Below are positions 39,735 to 47,342 of a stretch of 64,000 nucleotides of DNA, one piece after another; positions within the stretch are counted from its first letter, which is position 1, and each line of letters begins with the position of its first letter. The notes under the pieces were generated by a model. It searched no databases and was not told the origin of the DNA. It saw nothing but the letters and a program-made list of their open reading frames with translations. The stretch is from Trichomonas vaginalis G3. Its lineage: Eukaryota > Parabasalia > Trichomonadida > Trichomonadidae. The stretch lies in contig NC_067208.1 in NCBI RefSeq assembly GCF_026262505.1, forward strand, positions 5,279,962 through 5,343,961. The letters run 5' to 3'. Position numbers and translations under genes: made by a program.

Positions 39735-40780
39735 AACAGTTGCTCTACGGCGTCATAGGCACTTTGAACTGCCTGTCTCGTTGCTGCATCTGTTATTTTC
39801 GTCATATTTTGTGCTACTTCTTTTAACTCTTTGTCGAAACCTTCAGACTTCAGTTTCTTTCCAGATGAGAAGTCGTTCACTTGTTTCACCTTACTATGAA
39901 GAGCTTCGAAGGCGTTCTTAAAGTCAGCATTTGTTAAAGCTTCATTTGAACTGTCTTCATCCGCTTGTATTTTTGTCCTTATTGACCCTATAAGCTGGGC
40001 TGCTTTGGCGTTGGCTTGGGCATCTAACCAGTCATTGTTAGCTTTTATATATTCTGCGCTTTTCATTGCCTTTTGCATGGCTGCGTCGTTATTTTTACTT
40101 TCTTGTGCTAAGTTTTCATACTGTACGGTTTGGTTTTGCAACTGTAAAAGTTTTTCTGCCTTTACAGTTGCTTCAACTTCTTTTTTATACTCATCGCTAT
40201 CCATATATGTCTTCAGGGCTTTTTGTTTTATTTCTTCATCTTTCAGTACTTTATATCGAGTAGTATGGTTTTTCAAATTTACAACATCTTGTTCCATTTT
40301 TGCTACTTCTGCTGCTTTTTCTGACACTTTTTTCGCATATTCCTCTGTACTTAGTTCTTTCAGTTGTTCTTCTTTCTTCTTTTTCTCTACGTTTAACTCA
40401 TTGAGTTTCTTTGTGTGTCTGTCATATTCTAGTTTCTTTTCGTTTTCACCTATTTGCTTCTGTATGTCTATGTTTGACTTTTTGACATCTGCTATTTGAT
40501 TTTTGAGTGAACTCAAATTCATTTGACTTTGAGGGTTATATGCTGTTCCGTCTGCAGCTCCACCATAGCCTGCCATTTTCGCTAAAAGTGCCGCTCTTAA
40601 ACCTCCACTCTGTGCACCAACAACTCGGTTTAAAAGCATAGGATTGCTTGACATTTGTTGCAACATAGTGGGGTCATTCAGCATTTGTTGTTGCAACTGT
40701 TGTTGTGGTGTCAGTCTTACTATTGGATGTTTCAATGCTCTCTTCCTCTTACGTATATTCTTACGTAGCTTACGCGGCAT
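39731..40780 (-). CDS. Coiled-coil protein with basic N-terminus, 349 aa
   Basis: The N-terminus MPRKLRKNIRKRKRALKHP is highly basic (nuclear localisation or DNA-binding type). A Q/M-rich and glycine/alanine stretch (QSGGLRAALLAKMAGYGGAA) follows. Residues 95-330 are a long coiled coil rich in K, E and A. It is the last gene before the right terminal repeat. It may be a core or scaffold protein. No family recognised. The frame is intact. Confidence 0.55.
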   Translation of the reverse strand: MPRKLRKNIRKRKRALKHPIVRLTPQQQLQQQMLNDPTMLQQMSSNPMLLNRVVGAQSGGLRAALLAKMAGYGGAADGTAYNPQSQMNLSSLKNQIADVKKSNIDIQKQIGENEKKLEYDRHTKKLNELNVEKKKKEEQLKELSTEEYAKKVSEKAAEVAKMEQDVVNLKNHTTRYKVLKDEEIKQKALKTYMDSDEYKKEVEATVKAEKLLQLQNQTVQYENLAQESKNNDAAMQKAMKSAEYIKANNDWLDAQANAKAAQLIGSIRTKIQADEDSSNEALTNADFKNAFEALHSKVKQVNDFSSGKKLKSEGFDKELKEVAQNMTKITDAATRQAVQSAYDAVEQLL

Positions 40781-40799
40781 TTTAAGTGAAGTTAAAAAG

Positions 40800-40871
40800 C
40801 GGCTTTTATACTAAACATCTTCGGGGCTAGAGGGCACGAAGTGCCTGGAAGCCCCAATACCTTTTTTTTTT
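40800..40871. repeat. Terminal repeat, right end of element B
   Basis: Inverted copy of the terminal family, ending GGAAGCCCCAATACC and a T tract. The inner bases ACTAAACATCTTCGGGGCTA match the left end of element A. The adjacent TCATT (40872-40876) pairs with TCATT beside 17430. Confidence 0.85.
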
Positions 40872-41128
40872 TCATTTTATAAGACAATATCAAAAGAAGG
40901 CGCTTTAATGACAGAATTTTGTGATATTAATTTTAATATGAATTTTAAATTTTGTAATGTTTTGAATAATGAGCACGCAAAAACTTATATAGGAACTTTC
41001 TCTGCGCGTGAATCAACTAATCTTATTGAAAACTGTTCTTTTCTTGGAAATACAGGACCCGGAAAAGAATTTTATCATCAATATTCTGGTTCAATAACAG
41101 TTAAAGATTCTTTCTGTGACAGGCCATA
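40872..41128 (+). pseudogene. Pmp-like surface protein gene, middle part (host)
   Basis: From TCATT onward the plus strand reads SKEGALMTEFCDINFNMNF, FCNVLNNEHAKTYI, NLIENCSFLGNTGPGKEFYH and SITVKDSFCDRP. This continues the host protein seen on the minus strand at 17431-18067 (ending NVTYSS), as judged from copy 1 at 2260-3203. It ends at the gccata target duplication of element C. Host gene split by two insertions. Confidence 0.65.
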
Positions 41129-41333
41129 AATTAATACACCTATCAAGTGTACGGAGGCACTGTGTTCCACCTTACCCATTATATGTGAATTTGACACTTT
41201 ACGAAACCGTTAACGTATATTTTACAACACAAACGACAACACTAATTTAACCTTAAATATTTACAAAACCACCAACCATTTCACCTCACTAACATTTTCA
41301 CTAACGAACTCACTAATGAAAAAATAAACGTTC
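41129..41333. repeat. Outer terminal inverted repeat, left, element C
   Basis: It matches the reverse complement of 62865-63046 with a few substitutions and short insertions or deletions (ACGGAGGCACTG tip; GACACTTTACGAAACCGTTA). It ends at the stop codon of the first small gene. Confidence 0.9.
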
Positions 41334-41618
41334 TCATAAATTTTCTTCTATATCTTCATCGTCAATGTTAACTCTATTGTAGTCATACTTGAAGTCATAA
41401 AGTTTCTCAAGTTTTGAAATGCATAGTCTTGTTAACTTACCTTCATCATCATAAGTTTTTATAAAACTACCATGACAATCTTTATACACAGTCAATGTAT
41501 AATCTACTGGTCTAGGATGAAGTGTAAAGAACATGTTATACTCAGGAAGGAAGAATAAATGTTTAAATGTATGTTTGTTATATTTTTCGATTTGTATGAG
41601 TTGCTTTTGTTCTGTCAT
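41334..41618 (-). CDS. Small TIR-embedded protein, left paralogue
   Basis: 94 aa: KHTFKHLFFLPEYNMFFTLH, LTVYKDCHGSFIKTYDDEGK, ending IDDEDIEENL. It is paralogous to 62544-62864 (HEFKNLFFVPRENTFYQI, SVYDYKHNGKFIQAYDTNGK) at the other end of the element, and both point outward. The flanking DNA on both sides is nearly identical between the two ends, while the coding parts differ. Function unknown; a terminal position suggests an accessory role. Confidence 0.65.
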   Translation of the reverse strand: MTEQKQLIQIEKYNKHTFKHLFFLPEYNMFFTLHPRPVDYTLTVYKDCHGSFIKTYDDEGKLTRLCISKLEKLYDFKYDYNRVNIDDEDIEENL

Positions 41619-41785
41619 TTATATAAAAATAAAATAAAAAATAAACTTAAAAATTAATGATATCACCACCCTCACACGTATGAAAACATAGCACAAAAAT
41701 AAATTTAGGTGAAGTGGTGAGATCTCACCTCTTTTTTCACCCGGTTTTTCACCCTGTTGAATTCATTGCTTTATAACTCTCTTCC
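41619..41785. repeat. Inner inverted repeat arm, left, element C
   Basis: It matches the reverse complement of 62368-62543. It includes the promoter of the small TIR gene and a hairpin GGTGAGATCTCACC with TTTCACCC arms, and reaches into the end of the neighbouring gene. Confidence 0.85.
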
Positions 41786-42288
41786 TTGGTTTCTTTTTAG
41801 TTGCTTTCTTCACGTCTGTCTCCAACTTGACTGTCTTTCTTCTTCGTCCGTAATGATACCAGTTACTTCCAGTCCAATGGGTCAAATGGTCTTTCGTAAG
41901 GGTTTCCATACATTCCATAGGGACCATACGGAAGAACTACTGGTGGAGAAGAAACATTTTCTTTAGTTCCATCGAATCTATTTAAATGCATTGTTTCACC
42001 TTTCATCTGGTCATTAAAGTCTTTTGCGTGTTTTGCAAACTCATCGTCCTTTCCTAAAGCATTTTCTGACTCAGTCGCAACCAAATTGGATGCTTTATTT
42101 ATGAGCCCTATTTTATTTAATCTTAACTTCTTTGCAACCCAGCCTCCAATCTTCCCTTTATTTGCATCTAATGTCTTCGAAACCCTTCCTCCACTCATTT
42201 TATTTACTGCGTCATAAGCTCCAAGTGCTTTTGCTCCAAATGCTAATGCTTTTGTTCCCATTGCGCCTAAAGCTGCCCAAACTACCAT
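41763..42288 (-). pseudogene. Amphipathic small protein, element C (broken)
   Basis: It starts MVVWAALGAMGTKALAFGAK, an alanine/glycine amphipathic N-terminus. GGRVSKTLDANKGKIGGWVA and a P/Y/G-rich segment (LPYGPYGMYGNPYERPFDPL) follow, then a basic tail ending KRVIKQ. It resembles the small membrane-active-type proteins at 5227 and 8595 in element A. The role (capsid-internal, membrane lytic) is inference. Broken element gene. Confidence 0.5.
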
Positions 42289-42513
42289 TTACCCCATATT
42301 AAAATCATCTCTCTTCAATATTATCTCATAAAAGATCTCGTTACTGGAGAAAGTCAATGAAACATAAGCGTTCTCACGGGCTTCGCCCTCACCGCTTTGC
42401 GGTCTATCTAACTTCTTTCTTATCTCATCTATACGCTTCAAAATGTCTGAACAATTGCTAACATCTTCTACAACAGTTATTTCATCATGAGTGACCTTCA
42501 AGAACAAGCTCAT
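42289..42513 (-). CDS. Small protein, 74 aa
   Basis: MSLFLKVTHDEITVVEDVSN... ending EIILKRDDFNMG, a beta-rich protein with a helical middle. A 26-bp double hairpin (42378-42403) lies inside the frame and encodes about nine residues (PQSGEGEAR) between the helix and the following strand. Function unknown. Confidence 0.5.
   Translation of the reverse strand: MSLFLKVTHDEITVVEDVSNCSDILKRIDEIRKKLDRPQSGEGEARENAYVSLTFSSNEIFYEIILKRDDFNMG
42378..42403 (-). repeat. Double-hairpin cassette 1
   Basis: Read on the minus strand: ACCGC-AAA-GCGGT, spacer GA, then GGGC-GAA-GCCC. It is GC-rich within AT-rich coding sequence and has the same layout as the cassettes at 54703, 58361 and 59739. Confidence 0.8.
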
Positions 42514-43395
42514 TTAATATGCTATTAAAATCATCTCAATAATGAGTCCATCCTTTCCATCTTTAGGTAGCACAACATCTTTCATTGAAGAAGGTTCGAC
42601 AAGTCTTATGTTAAACTTACTGACAAAGTTTGTTATACTATAATGCTTCGGCGGCGAATACATGTAGTTTTGAAAGACATAATATAGATTCTTCAGCAAA
42701 TTCACTTATACTGGATTTTATAACAATGTTCTCACGAGACCAAATACCACCAATTGACAATCTTGTAAGCAATCCTGCTGAACCTTCTACTGTAAACGTC
42801 GATGGTAACATTCCACAAAGGTCATCTATTGACATCGTTGAGTCACTGTATTTAAATATTTTCTTAAAGCAATCGTCATTATCTAACCATGCAATAGCTT
42901 TGAAGTTTTCATTCGAATATACATCTGCTTCATTAAATGTAAAACCTGACTTCTTTGCAGAGACGACTTTAAAATCTATTGAGTTTGTTTCAAATTATAT
43001 GCTATGGTAACTTCTGAAGGTAATGGATGTCCTTCCGCAGTCAGTTGTTCTCTCACTACCGTTTGAAGCTTTGTATTAAAAACTTTCATGTCATCTCCTG
43101 TATCTAAGTTCACATACACAGCAACAGGAAAACTATCTTGCTTCTTTGTTTCATCATTATATCTCAAAACATTAAAGTTCTTCAATAATATTGTTCTTCC
43201 TGCTGGAATACTTCGAACCTGTCTGATTTCAATAGCTTTCTCACCTCCTACATACTCTACCCAGTGTCTTGGATATTCATAAGTATACTGACTTTCTTGA
43301 ATTTTGGTAGGTTTCATCATAACGTGTTCATAGTATATCTTTATACTCTTGTCAGTTAGACTCGGTGCTATGTTCTGAATATTTCTGACTTGCAT
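42514..43395 (-). pseudogene. Minor-capsid-like protein, element C copy 1 (broken)
   Basis: Starts MQVRNIQNIAPSLTDKSIKI. YEYPRHWVEYVGGEKAIEIR, then IPAGRTILLKNF, parallel the N-terminus of 58396-59253 and 19222-20290. The distal part contains IGGIWSREN and YSPPKHYSITNFVSKFNIRL, parallel to TPGIWDRKQ and PNPKYYKLTGFNREFWIDMF. Two paralogues in one element suggest distinct positions in the virion. Its start shares a 16-bp divergent region with the ATPase. Broken element gene. Confidence 0.55.
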
Positions 43396-43411
43396 TTTTA
43401 ATGGAGATAAA
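43396..43411. promoter_or_regulatory. 16-bp divergent start region
   Basis: TTTTAATGGAGATAAA lies between ATGs at 43395 (minus) and 43412 (plus). Read on the minus strand it is TTTATCTCCATTAAAA. Confidence 0.6.
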
Positions 43412-44299
43412 ATGAAGCATTTAATACATGACGTAGATGAAGACATGAATGAAACTACAGACAAACTTAACTCTTCTCTCATTCCTCCTTTCAGTAAGGA
43501 CTATGAGTTCTGTTCAAATGGTGTTTATTTCTATTGTGGAAAGATGGGTTCAGGTAAGACATTTAACCTCATTCGTCATATACTCATAACAGAGCGTTTA
43601 GGAAACGACTCTTACTATGACCAAATCATTGTATCAGCAACTTCAGACTCTATGGATTCAACAGCGAAAACATTTATGTCAAAAGTTCAAGCCTCTGTCG
43701 TTAAAGTTCCAGACAGTGAACTCATTGAATTTCTTCAACGTTACATTCGACGTAAGAGGAAATATTATGCCATCGTTGAATTTATACAGTCAGGAATGCA
43801 AAAGACTTCTGAGGAGATGGAAAGAATTATTGACAAACACCACTTACGTCAGTACTCAGGAGTTTACGATATGAAACGACTTACAAACTACATTCTGTCA
43901 AAACTTTCAAAATACCCCTTCAAAAAATATCCATCAAACACTTTATTAGTTTGTGACGACTTCGCTGGTAAAGGTTTAGTTTCAAAGCCTGACTCACCAT
44001 TAGCTAACATCATAACTAAAGTCAGACATTACCATTTAAATGTAGCAATACTTATGCAAACATGGAGGTTTTTAGCTTTAAACATAAAACGTCTCATAAC
44101 TGACTTCGTTATCTTTCAAGGTTTCTCACGTTATGATATTGAACTCATTTGGAAACAGTCAGGTATAACATTACCTTTTGAAGAAATTTGGGAAGCATAT
44201 AAGTCTCTCATCTCTCCTCGTTCATACCTTGAGATTCATATCATGACTAATACCATTAAAGTCAAAAATATTCCATGGGAACGACCAACATTGTTTTAA
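43412..44299 (+). CDS. Genome-packaging ATPase (A32/HerA-FtsK type), element C
   Basis: 295 aa, open throughout. Walker A FYCGKMGSGKTFNLIRH at about residues 41-57, Walker B NTLLVCDDFAGKG at about 176-188, and a sensor-type segment VRHYHLNVAILMQTWR about 30 residues later, then FVIFQGFSRYD. The length and motif order fit Polinton packaging ATPases that translocate DNA into the procapsid. The counterpart in B is 30645-31519. Confidence 0.88.
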   Translation: MKHLIHDVDEDMNETTDKLNSSLIPPFSKDYEFCSNGVYFYCGKMGSGKTFNLIRHILITERLGNDSYYDQIIVSATSDSMDSTAKTFMSKVQASVVKVPDSELIEFLQRYIRRKRKYYAIVEFIQSGMQKTSEEMERIIDKHHLRQYSGVYDMKRLTNYILSKLSKYPFKKYPSNTLLVCDDFAGKGLVSKPDSPLANIITKVRHYHLNVAILMQTWRFLALNIKRLITDFVIFQGFSRYDIELIWKQSGITLPFEEIWEAYKSLISPRSYLEIHIMTNTIKVKNIPWERPTLF

Positions 44300-44814
44300 A
44301 GTTTAACCTTCAATTGACTGATGGTAAACAAATTCCATGCATCTCTGTCGCCATTTCTGTTAATATTTTTGCTGTCATTCATATCATCCACTTCCCCATC
44401 CGTTAGCTTTTGAGGATATGCGTTAGAATAGCTGTTCTTAAATGAAGGCTTTTCACCTTTGAGAGCATAAACTCTATAACTTTCTGCATACTTTATGTTT
44501 GAACCTCCTGAGCCATCATTGACATAAATTTTTATAGGCTTCCACCCTTTGTTCATGTTCCTGCTTCTTCCCTTAGCTCTTTTGTTCAGTAGTTCTACAT
44601 CTTTATACACAGCACCTGTCTCAGTGAATTCAACAATATTTTCATTCGTTAGCTTTACATTCAAACCCTTGTCGAGTATATTGTTCATTTCATACATATA
44701 AAAGGTTTTTATTCTATATGAAATGAGAAGCAAATCCATCTTAGCTGGTGCCGTTAATGTTCCAATTGAACCAACATCAAATGTTGACTCACGAACGACA
44801 AACAATATTGTCAT
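44296..44814 (-). CDS. Unknown 172-aa protein
   Basis: MTILFVVRESTFDVGSIGTL..., N-terminal hydrophobic/beta part and a basic middle (KRAKGRSRNMNKGWKPIKIY), then YAESYRVYALKGEKPSF. Its stop overlaps the ATPase stop by four bases (convergent genes). No family recognised; the position within the virion module suggests a structural or assembly role. Confidence 0.5.
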   Translation of the reverse strand: MTILFVVRESTFDVGSIGTLTAPAKMDLLLISYRIKTFYMYEMNNILDKGLNVKLTNENIVEFTETGAVYKDVELLNKRAKGRSRNMNKGWKPIKIYVNDGSGGSNIKYAESYRVYALKGEKPSFKNSYSNAYPQKLTDGEVDDMNDSKNINRNGDRDAWNLFTISQLKVKL

Positions 44815-44836
44815 AAAGAACTAGAGTTCAGAGTGT

Positions 44837-45364
44837 TTGAAAGAAAAAGAACCAGAACTTAAGTCGGGACCTTCGGTCTTGGAGCATGGCGCCGTGAATT
44901 TAAACTCAGTTTCAAACGCTAACGCTACATCAGATGTTAAGTTAGAGTATCCACCACTGGACCAAATTCTTTCAAGAGAAGCCAACGACAATCCTTACAC
45001 AAATGTTCAAACAAATCCTTCAGATAACGTAGACCATTACCTTCTTCAGTTATACCAAACAATTTTACTCAAAGACGATAAGAAGCTTTTGACAAATCTT
45101 ATAAGCAAGAACCAAATAATTCTAACAAAGGAGGACCTTGAAAATGTTATCTCACGAATAACAGGGAAACAATGTGTCATTGACTATCTCGACCCTGAAA
45201 TCGAATGCTGTGGTCAAACTCCACTATTCATGAAAATAGGTAACATCCGCATCATTGAAACACCAGGAACTACAGGAGTTGAGTTTAAGTATAAATATTC
45301 GAACGAGTATACAAAACTATCTACTGACTATAAGCTTTGTTTGAAATATGTTTTAGTAAATTAA
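44837..45364 (+). CDS. CCG-motif virion-module protein, element C
   Basis: About 175 aa; no in-frame ATG is seen at the beginning, so the exact start is uncertain. The C-terminal domain DPEIECCGQTPLFMKIGN and TTGVEFKYKYS matches the element B protein at 34788-35369. The N-terminal part is variable and contains hairpin-derived sequence (44868-44896). Conserved between elements next to the penton-like gene. Function unknown. Confidence 0.5.
   Translation: MKEKEPELKSGPSVLEHGAVNLNSVSNANATSDVKLEYPPLDQILSREANDNPYTNVQTNPSDNVDHYLLQLYQTILLKDDKKLLTNLISKNQIILTKEDLENVISRITGKQCVIDYLDPEIECCGQTPLFMKIGNIRIIETPGTTGVEFKYKYSNEYTKLSTDYKLCLKYVLVN
44868..44896. repeat. Double-hairpin-like cassette (variant)
   Basis: GACC-TTC-GGTC followed by TTGGAG and the near-palindrome CATGGCGCCGTG. 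Same two-stem layout as the 26-bp cassettes but with a longer spacer; it lies inside coding sequence. Confidence 0.55.
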
Positions 45365-45375
45365 AGCAGTCAGGA

Positions 45376-45408
45376 GGGCTCTTTGAGCCCATCTTGGCGC
45401 TTTGCGCC
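45376..45408. terminator. Two GC hairpins just after a stop codon
   Basis: GGGCTC-TTT-GAGCCC, spacer ATCTT, GGCGC-TTT-GCGCC, beginning 12 bases after the stop of the CCG-motif gene. It may be another cassette of the double-hairpin family that now sits at a gene end; a 3'-end role is possible but unproven. Confidence 0.45.
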
Positions 45409-45424
45409 GTCAGTCAAAAAAATT

Positions 45425-45600
45425 TCAAGTTAGCAATTTGTAATATCTATCCAAAACTTCTTCAACAGTATCGAACTCATCTTCATAATGCAAACCTAAT
45501 CTTATTGACTTGGTGCAGTTTTCACTAACACAATATTTTTCTGTTCTCTTGACTGACATAACTAATTCATTTGTTTCATCAAAAGCAACAACCAAAGTTC
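45425..45600 (-). other. Short coding-looking stretch, element C
   Basis: Minus-strand frame reading FDETNELVMSVKRTEKYCVS, LGLHYEDEFDTVEEVLDRYY with no clear start. It may correspond to the small gene at 34552-34782 in element B, which also lies between the penton-like and CCG-motif genes. Fossil. Confidence 0.35.
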
Positions 45601-45634
45601 ATGACCTAATACATAACATTCATACTTTATATTT

Positions 45635-46390
45635 TTAGCTCTGAGTTCTCTTGTAAGCTGTTGCATTTAATATTTCTAAAAAGTCAACTTCAACGGTCAT
45701 TCGCACTGGTGCCTTCAGTTCTACAGGCTCTCCTTGAAAGTCAACAAGTCTGAATTGCATGTCTTTCAAATTATGAGGACTAATGCGAACCCATTTACCT
45801 AAATGAGTTGCTATGACAGGAACGTTTGGAATGAACATTGAATTGACTGCATAACAGAAGGATTTATATTCTACTGAACCTTTACTATTAACTCCTGAAA
45901 TGCCTGTGACATTAGCTATTTTAGACTCAATGTATAAACAATTACCATAACATACGTATGGAACAGATTTCATCTCAATCGTTTTGTCAACACTTTTCAA
46001 AGGAAATGTCATATGGTATGCACCCAAAAGAAGTTGTACTCTATGACTCATTCGTGTTATCTTAAACTCCTTCACATAACTGAACTTCAATGTTCCCTCA
46101 GAAGAGAGTTCGACATCTATGTTGTCAATAGTTTCTTCATTTATGAGAGCATTTAACACTCCAGCAATTTTATATATTCTATACCCAGCTCTGTTAGGAA
46201 ATGTTATAACACTTCTTTTGTCATCTATTTCAATCTCTATGAAATCTGTTTCATCTGTTATGACAAAAGTTGCGATAGTATTGAAGTCAACAACTCTGAA
46301 AGCAAGCGCTTCATTCTGAAGACCTAAGTTTGTTTGTAGCTTTACTGTCCCGTATTCGTTTGGGTCTGTACTTTGCAAATAGAACAACAT
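45635..46390 (-). CDS. Penton-like minor capsid protein, element C
   Basis: 251 aa, intact, beta-rich. LKDMQFRLVDFQGEPVELKA then PVRMTVEVDFLEI near the C-terminus is the characteristic ending of Polinton/adenovirus-type penton proteins. GKWVRISPHNLK precedes it. Expected to form pentamers at the vertices of the shell. The counterpart in B is 33738-34541. Its ATG is only 17 bases from the divergent ATG of the collagen-like fibre, suggesting co-expression of vertex and fibre proteins. Confidence 0.75.
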   Translation of the reverse strand: MLFYLQSTDPNEYGTVKLQTNLGLQNEALAFRVVDFNTIATFVITDETDFIEIEIDDKRSVITFPNRAGYRIYKIAGVLNALINEETIDNIDVELSSEGTLKFSYVKEFKITRMSHRVQLLLGAYHMTFPLKSVDKTIEMKSVPYVCYGNCLYIESKIANVTGISGVNSKGSVEYKSFCYAVNSMFIPNVPVIATHLGKWVRISPHNLKDMQFRLVDFQGEPVELKAPVRMTVEVDFLEILNATAYKRTQS

Positions 46391-46407
46391 TTTATTCTCA
46401 TTAAAAT
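46391..46407. promoter_or_regulatory. 17-bp divergent start region
   Basis: TTTATTCTCATTAAAAT separates the penton-like ATG (minus) and the collagen-like fibre ATG (plus). Confidence 0.6.
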
Positions 46408-47325
46408 ATGACTATTGCTGCATATGCGTATGAAACAAATGAAGCAAGAAGAGCACATGAACTAGTAAACGAAAACTCAACTTTAACCATTGAAGGCAAT
46501 GATTTAGTCATTGACGATGGAAAAACTAAAAAAGTCATTGATTTCGATACTTTTAACACTTATGACCCATTCATTACAATAAGTAAAGTTCCTATCATAA
46601 ATGATGGAACGGTGCAATATATAAATTCTACAGTAGATGCCTCATTAGTGAAAGTATTAAATGTTCTCATTGAATTGTTAAAGAGCTCTCGATTTGACGA
46701 CAACATTAAATGCTTAAAGAATTTAGTCATGAATGAGAAACAAATTCTCGGCGTTGCTGGTAGCAGTAATGATGTACACCTTATGACATTAGAATATTAT
46801 AACGAACATAAAGATGAACTGAAAGGAGAGAAGGGTGACACTGGACCTCAAGGACCACAAGGAATACAAGGAATACAAGGACCTCAAGGCGAAATCGGTT
46901 TGGATGGTGAAGATGGAAAGGATGGAAAAACTGCTAAATCATGGATATGGAACCTTATAAATACTGGTTTAACAGCTGCTTCATATGGAGTTCTTCAATA
47001 CCAAATCGGAAAGATATGGGCAGTACTTGGTGAAGAAGTTTTAGATGACGTTAAAAATGCTTTGAACTTCATTTCAAATGGTTCGGATACTATTAAAACT
47101 TTATCTGGTTGGATGCAAGAAACAAGGAGTCAAATAGATACTGTAAGACGTATAGCAAACACTGCACGTACAGGATTGGATACTTTACGAGAAGCACAAA
47201 ATACACTAAAGGAAGCAAATGATATTCTTGGCTCAGTATCAGACATGCATGAAGATTGGCTTAAAGGTATTGACAAATCTTTAAAAAATCACAGTCAGTC
47301 TATTGCTGACTACAAGAAAGTATAG
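46408..47325 (+). CDS. Collagen-like fibre protein
   Basis: 305 aa, intact. Residues 1-140 form an N-terminal domain, followed by KGEKGDTGPQGPQGIQGIQG and GPQGEIGLDGEDGKDGK, about 12 Gly-X-Y triplets. After these come a hydrophobic stretch (NTGLTAASYGVLQYQIGKIW) and a C-terminal coiled coil. Short collagen repeats followed by helical trimerising segments are typical of viral and phage fibres. The divergent penton-like neighbour supports a vertex fibre. The fibre role is inference; the repeat itself is certain. Confidence 0.75.
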   Translation: MTIAAYAYETNEARRAHELVNENSTLTIEGNDLVIDDGKTKKVIDFDTFNTYDPFITISKVPIINDGTVQYINSTVDASLVKVLNVLIELLKSSRFDDNIKCLKNLVMNEKQILGVAGSSNDVHLMTLEYYNEHKDELKGEKGDTGPQGPQGIQGIQGPQGEIGLDGEDGKDGKTAKSWIWNLINTGLTAASYGVLQYQIGKIWAVLGEEVLDDVKNALNFISNGSDTIKTLSGWMQETRSQIDTVRRIANTARTGLDTLREAQNTLKEANDILGSVSDMHEDWLKGIDKSLKNHSQSIADYKKV

Positions 47326-47342
47326 ATTTTTTACATAGTGCT

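Larger units (their letters stand above)
20394..40871. mobile_element. Element B, main body and right end (Maverick/Polinton)
   Basis: Array, minor-capsid-like fragment, KilA-N cluster on the plus strand, then a mostly minus-strand virion module: packaging ATPase, SF3 helicase, penton-like protein, unknown proteins, major capsid protein, P/Q-rich protein and coiled-coil protein. It ends with the terminal repeat at 40800-40871. No integrase or PolB is visible. Part of the element may be missing at the array. Several genes are broken; the virion module is mostly open, so it looks young. Confidence 0.8.
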
